Assembly: GCA_031289385.1 (NCBI GenBank)
Contig: JAITPP010000001.1
Location: 1 to 19,284, forward strand
Length of the DNA stretch: 19,284 bases
Reading direction: 5' to 3'
Source: Prevotellaceae bacterium
GTDB lineage: Bacteria; Bacteroidota; Bacteroidia; Bacteroidales; UBA932
This document shows positions 6,718-13,898 of this stretch, piece after piece. The position numbers and the translations under genes were made by a program. Each line of letters begins with the position of its first letter. Within the stretch, counting starts at the first letter, position 1. The notes beneath the pieces were generated by a model. The model was not told the DNA's origin. It did not search any database and worked only from the letters and a program-made list of their open reading frames with translations.

Positions 6718-7192
6718 ACTTTTTCACCCGCCTCCATTTTTCGTATTCTACCCAAATGAGCGATTTTTTTTGCCCATTCTTCGTCATCAAGTTGCGAGGG
6801 GTTTATTCCAAGATAGTATTGCAATATTGTATCGTAAAAGCCTATCCAATCATCATCTTCCGATTTGATTGCCTCGCTTACAACTTTTTTATTTCAGCCG
6901 TTTTCAGTTCTACGAGTTCAATTAATTTTTCGCTTAATGCAAAAAAGTATGAATCATCATTTTTAAACTCGTCTGCGCCATCAATCCAGCAATTGTTTAT
7001 AACAACCTCATTGTATCGCATCGGGTCGGTTTGTCCAAGTGTAGCCGCTGCGCTCAGCGTTTTGCGGTCGGGCTTGTGCAGATAACATGTTTTATCTTCA
7101 ATAACAACTTGAAAAATATCGCCGTATTTTTCTTTCCACAACGCTATTTGTGCTTCGGTGGCTTCGCCTTTTAAATGCTTTTTTACTTCCAT
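6714..7192 (-). CDS. Tail assembly chaperone, -1 frameshifted long product (GT / E+E' analogue)
   Basis: Slipping back one base on A AAA AAG at 6890-6884 joins the first 103 residues to a 56-residue extension starting VVSEAIKSEDDDWIGFYD and ending RKMEAGEKV, with stop at 6716-6714 (159 residues in all). The extension has normal protein character (ILQYYLGINPSQLDDEEWA) and no ATG, GTG or TTG start before it, being preceded in its own frame by a TGA. It therefore cannot easily be made except by frameshifting. The pattern 'YYLGINPSQLDDEEW' resembles the T part of GT proteins. Its 3' end overlaps the 3' end of the plus-strand membrane protein gene by 4 bases. Confidence 0.85.
6878..7192 (-). CDS. 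Tail assembly chaperone, unshifted product (lambda G / P2 E analogue)
   Basis: A 104-residue protein (MEVKKHLKGEATEAQIALWKEK...) lying between tail tube and tape measure, the fixed place of the tail assembly chaperone. It has a lysine/glutamate-rich start, a strand-rich middle (FQVVIEDKTCYLHKPDR) and a helical end (ALSEKLIELVELKTAEIKKL). The last codons are ATA AAA AAG TTG TAA, containing the slippery heptamer A AAA AAG in the correct phase at 6890-6884, followed within two codons by the stop. In lambda and P2 the short product coats the tape measure protein and the shifted product recruits tube subunits. Identification rests on position plus the frameshift signal, since these proteins diverge strongly in sequence. 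Confidence 0.85.
   Translation of the reverse strand: MEVKKHLKGEATEAQIALWKEKYGDIFQVVIEDKTCYLHKPDRKTLSAAATLGQTDPMRYNEVVINNCWIDGADEFKNDDSYFFALSEKLIELVELKTAEIKKL
6884..6890 (-). promoter_or_regulatory. -1 programmed ribosomal frameshift site A AAA AAG
   Basis: On the minus strand the heptamer fits X XXY YYZ exactly in the zero frame (ATA AAA AAG), six bases before the zero-frame stop. A AAA AAG is the most slip-prone heptamer known in bacteria. I see no clear downstream hairpin or upstream Shine-Dalgarno-like stimulator. Confidence 0.88.
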
Positions 7193-7208
7193 TTAAACGA
7201 TTATTAAA

Positions 7209-7643
7209 TTATTTCCAATCAATATGAGAACAAATGAGTTCAAACGTTGTTTCGTTTTTTGTTTCTCCTTGTGCTATCGCCAGCGAGTCGTCTTTAAACT
7301 GACAGTTGCGTACAGTATGTCGAGTTATCAAAGTTGAGCCGACAGGAATAAAACAAACGATAATATCAAAATTTGCGATGTCCTGCAATCTTCCTGTCGT
7401 GCTTGCTGTGCGTATCGCTTCAACGCTGCTGCGCAAGAGAGTGATTGAACACGAGGCTTCTATGTTTCCGTAACCGCGCGATACAGGACGTTGCCCTGCG
7501 CCGAAAACATTATCTATTGTCTGTTTATCGGCATAATCAATTTTAGTGATTCCCACTTCGGGAACTCCTGCAATAGCTACAACCAAATTTGCCCACGAGG
7601 GTTCTACGCCGTTAATCAACGGCAAATGTCTTATTCCATTCAT
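7209..7643 (-). CDS. Tail tube protein
   Basis: A 144-residue protein directly after the sheath gene, coupled to it by an ATGA overlap, and before the chaperone: the standard place of the myophage tail tube protein (Mu gpM, P2 FII). It has the expected small beta-rich composition: LVVAIAGVPEVGITKIDYADKQ, a loop with VFGAGQRPVSRGYG, then SCSITLL and the C-terminal strands TRHTVRNCQFKDDS and ETTFELICSHIDW. The 'Y-A-D-K-Q...V-x-G-x-G-x-x-P-x-x-x-G-x-G' region is typical of Mu-like tube proteins. The protein stacks as hexameric rings inside the sheath. Confidence 0.85.
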   Translation of the reverse strand: MNGIRHLPLINGVEPSWANLVVAIAGVPEVGITKIDYADKQTIDNVFGAGQRPVSRGYGNIEASCSITLLRSSVEAIRTASTTGRLQDIANFDIIVCFIPVGSTLITRHTVRNCQFKDDSLAIAQGETKNETTFELICSHIDWK

Positions 7644-8722
7644 AATTTTTCAGTATAACCGATTTTTACATTAATTTTTCGCATAACTCCCGTTGCTACT
7701 TGTTTTATAACAAGTTCAACGGTAGAAGTAGCAAGAACATTTTGTTCGGGGTTAATTTCAACAGAATAGCCGCTTATTTCGCCCGCTTTTTCCATATCTT
7801 CAATTGCTTTGCCTGCAATTAATTCAAGATTTTTAACGCTGTAAGCCTGCAATTTTCCCGTTTCTTTGTCGATATAAATATTGCCGCCGAGTTCGGGCAG
7901 CAAATAAGTGCGAATGCCACGCACGGCTTTGTCCATTGTGCGCACAAGTTCTATGTAAGCATAATCGCTTGTGGCTATATCGCAGGTGTGGCTGTCGTTC
8001 ATGTACGAGTCTGCCAATCCCGGATAAGTTATTAAAAACAAATAACGTTTTGTGTCTATTGTTTCAATAACCGCTTTGTCCACATCCCTAAGTAACGTGC
8101 CATCGCTAAATGCAGGATTTTCAACACCGGCAGGGAATTTTTTCACCCACGCAATACTTTCGTTCACCTTTGCCAACGATACAATTCCAAGCACAACGCC
8201 AAGTCCATTTTGCGCTATAACAACGGAAACGTTTTTGCGTCCCGTAGCAGAAATAGCCGGCAGCGTAGCAATATTTTCAACTTTCGGATAATACAAAATC
8301 GACAGTGGCGTATCTGCACTTTCGAGTTCGGTAGCGATGCCTTGCAATGCAACAATATTTGTTGCCACAATATCAACGTTTGCATTATACACAGCAATTT
8401 GTCGAAGTTTGCCTTCTGCAAAATTCTGCATTGTTTTAACTTCTGCGAAATCGGTTGAAACAGCAAAAATTCCAACATACAAACTTATGCCCGGATTGAT
8501 ACGAAAAATATCTTTGAGCATGTTGTATATAACAGGATGTTCTGCTGAAGTAATACCTAAATTTTCGGCGGTTTCTATTGTAGAAACCGCTTTAATGCGT
8601 TCGGTATCTGAAAAACCGCTTGGCAACTGGCTCGAATAAATAAGCAGTCCGCTTATATGGTCTTCTCCCGGTAGTGATTTTGGGATATTGCCGTTAGTTC
8701 TAATTATGTTTAAATTATTCAT
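7640..8722 (-). CDS. Contractile tail sheath protein, DUF2586 family
   Basis: A 360-residue protein of the DUF2586 sheath type common in Bacteroidetes Mu-like phages. The opening HISGLLIYSSQLPSGFS and the strain of alternating strands and helices (ETAENLGITSAEHPVIYNML, ISLYVGIFA) are typical. The C-terminal region has ELVRTMDKAVRGIRTYLLPEL, the catalytic-like 'R-T-x-D-K-A-x-R' sheath core, and the terminal handshake strands ATSTVELVIKQVATGVMRKI. It shows that the phage has a contractile tail. Length is shorter than Mu gpL (about 495) because the variable surface domain is small. It precedes the tube gene. Confidence 0.9.
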   Translation of the reverse strand: MNNLNIIRTNGNIPKSLPGEDHISGLLIYSSQLPSGFSDTERIKAVSTIETAENLGITSAEHPVIYNMLKDIFRINPGISLYVGIFAVSTDFAEVKTMQNFAEGKLRQIAVYNANVDIVATNIVALQGIATELESADTPLSILYYPKVENIATLPAISATGRKNVSVVIAQNGLGVVLGIVSLAKVNESIAWVKKFPAGVENPAFSDGTLLRDVDKAVIETIDTKRYLFLITYPGLADSYMNDSHTCDIATSDYAYIELVRTMDKAVRGIRTYLLPELGGNIYIDKETGKLQAYSVKNLELIAGKAIEDMEKAGEISGYSVEINPEQNVLATSTVELVIKQVATGVMRKINVKIGYTEKL

Positions 8723-8870
8723 TTCGTGTAACTTTTTTTAAGTCCGTTTTTGCATTATACGACAGATATATGTTTCCGTTTTCGTCAACATATACCGTTT
8801 TTATTTTAGGATTTTCTTTGAAAAATTTATCAGTAGAAATACCTTTTTTATTTGTCGTTTTCGTTGTCAT
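8715..8870 (-). CDS. Small hypothetical protein between head-completion gene and sheath
   Basis: A 51-residue protein (MTTKTTNKKGISTDKFF..., ending DLKKVTRNE). The start at 8870 overlaps the end of the preceding 116-residue gene by 23 bases, and its stop overlaps the sheath start by 8 bases, so it fills what would be a 125-base gap in a tightly packed operon. The core KTVYVDENGNIYLSYNAK has a strand-turn-strand pattern. Real coding is supported by fit and composition. Position suggests a head or neck part, but no function is assigned. Confidence 0.72.
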   Translation of the reverse strand: MTTKTTNKKGISTDKFFKENPKIKTVYVDENGNIYLSYNAKTDLKKVTRNE

Positions 8871-9198
8871 CTTTCAACTGTTTTAATTCCGACTGTTTTT
8901 CAAGTAACGCATCTAAAAGCGTTGCTTTTTTGTTGTTTTCGGTTTTTAGTCCGAATTTGTCGGCATATTTTTTTAGCACAGGCTGGTCAAGCGTTGATAA
9001 ATCAATATCAATAAAATCAACACCATCGTTGTTACCGTCGCTTGTATTACCATCCTGCATATTGCGAGTGTGTTTTATCGGTTTTTCCGAAAAATTCATT
9101 GCTGCGCCTTGCGTGTGAAATAATTTGCCCGCCGCTTCAAAACATTCGTCTGACTGCGGATATCGTTCAAAATAATCTTGTATTTGTTCTTTTGTCAT
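8848..9198 (-). CDS. Hypothetical head/neck protein with C-terminal HeH/SAP-like motif
   Basis: A 116-residue protein after the major capsid gene. The N-terminus (TKEQIQDYFERYPQSDECFEAAGKLFHTQGAA) resembles short conserved phage proteins of unknown role in this position. A disordered Asn/Asp-rich linker (about 47-60) follows. The C-terminal helices TLDQPVLKKYADKFGLKTENNKKATLLDALLEKQ look like a HeH/LEM-type helix-extension-helix fold, found near the C-termini of many phage head proteins. Mu has gp35-gp36 here. Function is not known; a head-decoration or connector role is inferred from position only. Confidence 0.7.
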   Translation of the reverse strand: MTKEQIQDYFERYPQSDECFEAAGKLFHTQGAAMNFSEKPIKHTRNMQDGNTSDGNNDGVDFIDIDLSTLDQPVLKKYADKFGLKTENNKKATLLDALLEKQSELKQLKDDNENDK

Positions 9199-9214
9199 TT
9201 TTTTTTGATTTTAA

Positions 9215-9244
9215 TGTAGAGATGCGATATATTGCATCTCTACA
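9215..9244. repeat. Perfect 11-bp hairpin after the capsid gene
   Basis: TGTAGAGATGC (9215-9225) and GCATCTCTACA (9234-9244) are exact inverted copies around an 8-base loop, between the capsid stop and the next gene. On the transcript (minus strand) no U-tract follows, so it is not a standard terminator. The TGTAGAGACGC-type palindrome is a familiar dispersed intergenic element in bacterial genomes, so this may be a MITE-like unit. A stem here could also protect or limit the abundant capsid mRNA. Confidence 0.75.
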
Positions 9245-9271
9245 CATAAATTTGTTGTTAAAAGTTTAATT

Positions 9272-10243
9272 TTACGAAGTGGTTTGCACAATTGCAATTA
9301 CACCCTTCCAATCGGCACGACGGCAACGTCCTCCTATTTTTACCAAAGCAGAGAAAATATCGCCGTAGTAAGTCGGATCGTCGGTTGTCTGAAAAGGCAT
9401 AATATCGCCTTGTGCTTTTGCTACGCTTGCTTTTTGCCAGCACAGCGAGCCGAGATTATCTGTTGCAGCCAACGCTTCGCCGGGAGCTCTTAAAACACCG
9501 GCAGTGGTAAATGCAACAACAGTTGAGCGTTCAAGGATGTTGAATCCTGCAAAACGTCCTACAACGCCGTTTGCAAGGTCTGCCGTACCTTGATATGCAG
9601 CCATTTGATTGCCACTAAGAGAATCAAGGAATTGCTGATATTGATAGCTTTCAATCATTGCGTAGCGGTCTGCTTTTGGCACGCCTGCTTTGTTCATCAT
9701 TGCTTGAGCCTTTTGCAAATCTTTGAACGAAAATGCAAAGCGGGTGCCTGTTTGTCCATCATCGGGGTTAACAGCAACGGCAATGCCTGACGTTCTGATA
9801 ATATTGGCAGTAGGAATATTATCAGCTACAAATGAGCCTGCACTTGGCTTTAAACCACTAAGCCACGAATAAAGGATATTGTCACCAACAGCCTCAATAA
9901 GAGTATTCACAAGGTCGTTAAGTATCGAATCGGTTTTGTTATAACTGATTTCGTGTTCTTCGTGCCACGTCAAATGAACGGGATCGGTAGAAAACACATC
10001 AAGCGGGTAGGTTACAAATGAATCGCCGCGTTGAACTGCTGTTGCAGGAAACGTTTGGCGATTTTTAACTACGCTTGGCGAGTTTCCCGCCTGTGGTATA
10101 TGCACCACAGAGCCGCCAAGTACAAAGCTGCTTTCATCGGTAGCAGCCACTAAATGTGGATTTTCTTTTCTGAGTTTTTCAATAACATACGTTGCGAATA
10201 TCTCAACAGGGATTGCGCTTCTTGCGCCTGAATTTATTGGCAT
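9272..10243 (-). CDS. Major capsid protein (HK97-fold, Mu gpT-like position)
   Basis: A 323-residue protein coupled to the protease/scaffold gene by a one-base stop/start contact. It has the composition and motif order of phage major heads: N-terminal helix AIPVEIFATYVIEKLRKENPH, then VVHIPQAGNSPSVVKNRQ (E-loop region), YPLDVFSTDPVHLTWHEEHEISYNKTDSILNDLV (the long spine helix), GVPKADRYAMIESYQYQQFLDSL, a P-domain/A-domain segment GRFAGFNILERSTVV, and the C-terminal strands TYYGDIFSALVKIGGRCRRADWKGVIAIV. The 'R-x-A-x-x-x-x-x-x-x-x-L' surface and terminal 'GR-R-x-D-x-x-G' are typical of capsids in Bacteroidetes Mu-like phages. No cleavage site is obvious. Confidence 0.9.
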   Translation of the reverse strand: MPINSGARSAIPVEIFATYVIEKLRKENPHLVAATDESSFVLGGSVVHIPQAGNSPSVVKNRQTFPATAVQRGDSFVTYPLDVFSTDPVHLTWHEEHEISYNKTDSILNDLVNTLIEAVGDNILYSWLSGLKPSAGSFVADNIPTANIIRTSGIAVAVNPDDGQTGTRFAFSFKDLQKAQAMMNKAGVPKADRYAMIESYQYQQFLDSLSGNQMAAYQGTADLANGVVGRFAGFNILERSTVVAFTTAGVLRAPGEALAATDNLGSLCWQKASVAKAQGDIMPFQTTDDPTYYGDIFSALVKIGGRCRRADWKGVIAIVQTTS

Positions 10244-10698
10244 TATTTTTTATTTTTTAATGTTTCGTAATAATCGGGATAATCGGCTTTCAACTCATCG
10301 AGCTGTCCGCTTACATAAAGGTCGTTAAACGACTTACCTCTGAATTTTTCAGGTAAATCAGTCGGGGTTTTTGCATCTTTCGGATTTGCAACTCTCGTTT
10401 GCGGTGCAATTGAATCAACGAGTTTTTTCAACGCATCGGGATTACCTGCATAATCTTTTTCGAGATTATCGGCAAGTTCTTTTGTCAACTTGTGTTCTGT
10501 CATTCCCTTTTCGAGAATTTCCTTCACCTTTGTTTTTGTTGTTTCTGCTTTCAAGTCTTGCAACTCTTTTTCGGCAGCATCTACACGTTTAGCTTTGTCG
10601 GCTAAATTTTTCAGAGCAACGCCGATTTGCTCATCGCTTGCATTGTCGCTCAGGTTGAGCAATTGTAATTGCTCTGTTGTAAATTCAATTTTTTTCAT
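10243..10698 (-). CDS. Possible separately translated scaffold (Mu gpZ-like) from internal start
   Basis: Codon 162 of the protease/scaffold gene is an ATG starting MKKIEFTTEQLQLLNL, preceded by an A-rich stretch (AACAAAAAAATCAGAA) of the kind that favours initiation in Bacteroidetes. The resulting 151-residue product would be the whole scaffold domain with no protease part. Mu makes its scaffold Z in just this nested way. Use of this start is inferred. Confidence 0.5.
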   Translation of the reverse strand: MKKIEFTTEQLQLLNLSDNASDEQIGVALKNLADKAKRVDAAEKELQDLKAETTKTKVKEILEKGMTEHKLTKELADNLEKDYAGNPDALKKLVDSIAPQTRVANPKDAKTPTDLPEKFRGKSFNDLYVSGQLDELKADYPDYYETLKNKK

Positions 10699-11181
10699 TT
10701 CTGATTTTTTTGTTGTTTCTTGTTTTTTATCGCTCAAGTCGTAAAGAATATTGTTGCATTCATCATATAGTTGCGCCAGTGCGCTGTAGTTGCCGGGTAA
10801 GTCAACGATGCTCGCTTCGCGTGGAAACCATTTTATTACGGTTACTCCCGTTTGCCCTTCGATTTTCATCGTGTCATCGTCGCTAAGTTCCAACGCTACA
10901 ATTTTGCCCACAGAAGCCCCTGCATAAAAGCCGGCTTCTATTTCTTCAACCAAATGCGGAAAGCGCGATACATTAATAACAGGCTTTGCATACAACTTAT
11001 CGCCATCTATCCGAAAATCTTCCCACCGCACAGCTACGCCATTATCGCGATTGTGCATTAAAAAGCCTATTGTAGGCTGAAAACGGTTAAGTTCCAAACC
11101 CTCGGTAAGCAGACGATAACCGTAAACATTTACACTGTTATCTGTCAAACAAAATTCTTTATCAATCTTTTTAAACGACAT
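10243..11181 (-). CDS. Prohead maturation protease fused to scaffold (Mu gpI-like)
   Basis: A 312-residue protein, first in the minus-strand structural operon. Residues 1-135 form a prohead protease domain of the Mu I / HK97 protease kind: likely catalytic His43 (FLMHNRDNG) and Ser90 (GFYAGASVG) in the usual order and spacing. Residues 162-312 are a charged helical scaffold (ASDEQIGVALKNLADKAKRVDAAEKELQDLKAE). The linker is polar (SDKKQETTKKSE). In Mu the scaffold gpZ is made from an internal start within gene I, and here an internal ATG occurs exactly at the domain joint. The protease is expected to cleave scaffold and capsid during head maturation. Confidence 0.88.
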   Translation of the reverse strand: MSFKKIDKEFCLTDNSVNVYGYRLLTEGLELNRFQPTIGFLMHNRDNGVAVRWEDFRIDGDKLYAKPVINVSRFPHLVEEIEAGFYAGASVGKIVALELSDDDTMKIEGQTGVTVIKWFPREASIVDLPGNYSALAQLYDECNNILYDLSDKKQETTKKSEMKKIEFTTEQLQLLNLSDNASDEQIGVALKNLADKAKRVDAAEKELQDLKAETTKTKVKEILEKGMTEHKLTKELADNLEKDYAGNPDALKKLVDSIAPQTRVANPKDAKTPTDLPEKFRGKSFNDLYVSGQLDELKADYPDYYETLKNKK

Positions 11182-11203
11182 AATTTTTTTATTTTAGCAG
11201 GCA

Positions 11204-11235
11204 CAAAAGTCAAAGAAATTTATTCATTATACAAA
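11204..11235 (-). promoter_or_regulatory. Promoter of the minus-strand head/tail operon
   Basis: Read on the minus strand: TTTG (11235-11232), a 20-base spacer, and GACTTTTG (11211-11204), one base off the TAnnTTTG consensus. It ends about 22 bases before the protease ATG at 11181, leaving a short leader. The TTTG element abuts and overlaps the left arm of the inverted repeat at 11233-11263, so a protein bound there would touch the promoter. Confidence 0.65.
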
Positions 11236-11263
11236 AAGTACTGCCAAATTGGCAGTACTTTTT
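11233..11263. promoter_or_regulatory. Perfect 15+1+15 inverted repeat between divergent operons
   Basis: Left arm AAAAAGTACTGCCAA (11233-11247), central A (11248) and right arm TTGGCAGTACTTTTT (11249-11263) are exact inverted copies. It lies between the divergent starts at 11181 and 11314 and overlaps the TTTG of the minus promoter. For the plus strand, TATTTTTG (11265-11272) follows directly, with no TTTG partner where one should be. A dimeric regulator controlling both late operons is the likely use. As RNA it would also form a bidirectional terminator-like stem with A and U flanks. Confidence 0.7.
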
Positions 11264-11313
11264 TTATTTTTGCTGTTTTTCAACGTATTTTGCACCATAA
11301 ATTTTGTAAAAAA

Positions 11314-11784
11314 ATGGAAAAGAAAAAAAGAAATTATAATCAGTTAAGAGAGGTTGCCTTTACTCTATTTATGCAGGATTCCAAGCAAAAAGAAATATCA
11401 AAAAAACTCGGTGTGTCAGAAATAACAATATCGCGCTGGGCAAAAGATGATAATTGGGACAGGCTTAAAAAAGGTATGCTCACATCAAAGCATAAGCGCA
11501 TATCAGAATTATATGATGAACTTGCTGAGTTCAACAAAATGATAAAGGATAGAGAGATAGGTTCTCGTTTTCCGAACTCAAAAGAAGCCGATGTGCGCCG
11601 TAAACTTATACGCGATATTGCCGACTTGGAAAAAAAATATAATATAGGGCAAACGAGTGTCATTGCTCGTGATTTTGTTCTTTTTACAAAGGATATTGAT
11701 TTTGCGTTTTCACAAAAAGCAAACGAATATTTCGAGTTATTTATTAATCATTTAATTGAAAAACAAAAATGGCAAGAACAATAA
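11314..11784 (+). CDS. Terminase small subunit-like DNA-binding protein
   Basis: A 156-residue protein starting MEKKKRNYNQLREVAF. Residues about 20-50 form a helix-turn-helix (LFMQDSKQKEISKKLGVSEITISRWAKDDNW), as in small terminase subunits, which recognise the packaging start on phage DNA. The rest is helical and charged (KRISELYDELAEFNKM, RRKLIRDIADLEKKYNIG), fitting an oligomerisation domain. It directly precedes the large terminase and overlaps it by 16 bases. The ATG at 11314 is preferred over an upstream TTG at 11290. It is first in the plus-strand packaging/head operon. Confidence 0.8.
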   Translation: MEKKKRNYNQLREVAFTLFMQDSKQKEISKKLGVSEITISRWAKDDNWDRLKKGMLTSKHKRISELYDELAEFNKMIKDREIGSRFPNSKEADVRRKLIRDIADLEKKYNIGQTSVIARDFVLFTKDIDFAFSQKANEYFELFINHLIEKQKWQEQ

Positions 11785-13301
11785 CCGCAGCATCTGATGT
11801 TGATTATATAAAAGCGTGGCGCGAGTTTCACGAAAATTATAAAAAAGCAACGCCCGTTGATACAACAGAAACGGCTGCGGCAAAGATAAAACGTATAAAA
11901 TATTTAGAAAACAAACCCGAAGAGTGGTTTAAATATTACTTCCCAAATTACTGCACTTCCGAACCTGCCGAATTTCACAAACGCGCAACAGTGAGAATTT
12001 TAAGCAATGCCGAATGGTACGAAGTTCGTGCATGGAGTCGAGAGCTGGCAAAATCGGCGCGTTCGATGATGGAATTTATATACCTTGCAATGACAGGCAA
12101 ACTGCGCAATATATTACTTGTGTCAAATTCTTACGACAATGCACGCCGTTTGTTGCTGCCATTTAAAACCTTTTTTGAAGCTAATCTGCGTATAATAAAT
12201 GATTACGAAAAACAGGAAGTTTTTGGTTCGTGGACTGATAACGAATTTACAATTAAAAAAGGTTGTTCGTTTCGCGCGCTTGGCTGGGGGCAGTCGCCGC
12301 GTGGAACTCGAAAAGATAATTACCGCCCCGACGGCATTTTAATTGATGACATCGACACCGATGAAGATTGCCGAAACGAGGATATTATGACAAACAAAAT
12401 TAATTGGATTGAACAGGCATTAATTGCTACTCGCTCAATATCAAATCCGATACGAATACTTGTTAATGGCAATATCATTCACGACAATTGCGCTGTTAAA
12501 AAACTTGGCGAAAAGGCTGATAAATTTGAAATCATTAATATTCGCGACGACGCGGGCAAATCAACATGGGCAAAAAACAGCGAAGCCGATATTAACCGTA
12601 CACTTTCGCTAATATCTTACGAATCGGCGCAAAAGGAATATTACAACAATCCGATGGATGGTAGCGATACTTTCAAAGATTTGAAAGATGGTAAGATTCC
12701 ACGCCTGAAAGATTGCGCTGTTTGTATTTATGCCGATCCCGCAACTTCAAATAAAGATGTTTCGTCGGGAAGTCATAAAGGTGTAGGAGCAATAGCAAAA
12801 AAAGGCTTTGATTTTTTTATTGTAAAATGTTTTCTTGACACAATGAGTAATGCAAAATTTGTTGAATATCTTTTTGAATGTTACAATTATTGCAAATCGC
12901 AAGGTGCTGAAAATGTCCGCGTATATATTGAAAATAACAGCCTGCAAAATCCATTTTACGAACAGGTAATTTTGCCGGCTATTTACGAACGCGCAAACGC
13001 AACAGGAGTGTTTTTACCGATAATTGGCGACGACCGCGACAAAAAAGATAAATACACACGTATTGAAGGTACGCTTGAGCCTATCAACCGACTTGGGCAT
13101 TTAATATTTAACGAAAAAGAAGCCAGCGACCCGCATTTTATGCGTCTGAAAGCGCAATTTAAAAATTTCAGCCGCAAACAAAAACGCATGGACGGACCTG
13201 ACATGATTGAAGGTGGCGTTTTCAAACTTCGCGAAAATGAAGTTGCCGACGCTCCCAGTGGTTTTGAAAAATTTAATTTTAATAATAAACATAAAATGTA
13301 A
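11769..13301 (+). CDS. Terminase large subunit (Mu gp28-like)
   Basis: A 510-residue ATPase/nuclease that pumps DNA into the prohead. ATPase motifs: a deviant Walker A, W89-SRELAKSARS with Lys95-Ser96, and Walker B at 190-194 (ILIDD) followed by DTDED. Coupling motif region at LVNGNIIHD (231-239). RNase H-like nuclease domain from about residue 315: Asp323 in IYADPATS, Glu388 in VYIENNS, and Asp478 in DGPDMIEGG as the third acidic residue. Length and order are normal for large terminases. The ATG overlaps the small-subunit gene in another frame, and the stop overlaps the next start as TAATG. Confidence 0.93.
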   Translation: MARTITAASDVDYIKAWREFHENYKKATPVDTTETAAAKIKRIKYLENKPEEWFKYYFPNYCTSEPAEFHKRATVRILSNAEWYEVRAWSRELAKSARSMMEFIYLAMTGKLRNILLVSNSYDNARRLLLPFKTFFEANLRIINDYEKQEVFGSWTDNEFTIKKGCSFRALGWGQSPRGTRKDNYRPDGILIDDIDTDEDCRNEDIMTNKINWIEQALIATRSISNPIRILVNGNIIHDNCAVKKLGEKADKFEIINIRDDAGKSTWAKNSEADINRTLSLISYESAQKEYYNNPMDGSDTFKDLKDGKIPRLKDCAVCIYADPATSNKDVSSGSHKGVGAIAKKGFDFFIVKCFLDTMSNAKFVEYLFECYNYCKSQGAENVRVYIENNSLQNPFYEQVILPAIYERANATGVFLPIIGDDRDKKDKYTRIEGTLEPINRLGHLIFNEKEASDPHFMRLKAQFKNFSRKQKRMDGPDMIEGGVFKLRENEVADAPSGFEKFNFNNKHKM

Positions 13302-13744
13302 TGTTAGTAACAGTAGAAGAATTGGGAAAAACAAGCCTTTATCCCGAAATAATACAGAAAATAACACGTGGCGATAACAGCGGTGCAGAACTGCAAATTC
13401 TCGCCGCCGAAAGCCTCGTGCGCTCATACATGAGCAAATACAACCTTGACGCAATATTCGGAACTACCGAAACACTGCCCACATTCACAGGCTCAGATGT
13501 CAATCTTATAAAAAAGATTGTAAAGATAATCGCCTCTTATTATCTTGTAAGAATGGCAAATCCAAATGTAAATATTGAGTTGTTTCGCGCCGATTATGAA
13601 GATGCTCTTGATTGGCTAAAAGATTTACAGGCAGGAAATGTAAATCCCGATTTGCCCTATAAATCCGATAATTCCGAAAGTTCAGACTCCGAAATTTCGG
13701 ATGTATATTTTAATTCATTACCAAAACAAAATAATTTCTTTTAA
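13301..13744 (+). CDS. DUF1320-like head-completion/neck protein (Mu gp36-like)
   Basis: A 147-residue protein starting MLVTVEELGKTSLYPEIIQKITRGD. The DUF1320 (Mu gp36) signature is visible: an N-terminal 'T-x-x-E-L', a helix AAESLVRSYMSKYNLDAIFG, then LIKKIVKIIASYYLVRMANPN and DYEDALDWLKDLQAGNVNPDL. In Mu this gene lies after the capsid, and here it has moved to between terminase and portal. The C-terminus is Ser/Asp-rich and variable. gp36-type proteins are thought to form part of the head-tail connector. Confidence 0.83.
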   Translation: MLVTVEELGKTSLYPEIIQKITRGDNSGAELQILAAESLVRSYMSKYNLDAIFGTTETLPTFTGSDVNLIKKIVKIIASYYLVRMANPNVNIELFRADYEDALDWLKDLQAGNVNPDLPYKSDNSESSDSEISDVYFNSLPKQNNFF

Positions 13745-13898
13745 TAATGGTTGGTGATTAATGGTTAGTGATTAATGATTAATGATTAATGTGAGAATGT
13801 GATTAATGTGAAAATATGGTTAATAACGACCAGCGACTAAATACTAACGACTAAATACTAAATACGGAATACTTAATACTAAATAAAATTAATAAAAA
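13745..13898. repeat. Period-7 repeats between DUF1320-like and portal genes
   Basis: The 154-base gap is filled by imperfect 7-base tandem repeats: (GATTAAT)n with GGTTAGT variants at 13749-13812, then ACTAAAT/ACTAACG units at 13829-13885. There is no start codon with a good reading frame, no hairpin with a U-tract and no clear promoter. It separates two genes of one operon and may be only a tolerated expansion. Confidence 0.8.

Noticed and set aside
6714..6883. Sequencing error or pseudogene as the cause of the split chaperone frame
   Set aside because: The break is exactly at an in-phase A AAA AAG heptamer in the gene where programmed frameshifts are the rule, and both parts are intact.
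11290..11313. Upstream TTG start for the small terminase
   Set aside because: The added residues (HHKFCKK) look non-coding, and the ATG at 11314 has a typical A-rich leader.
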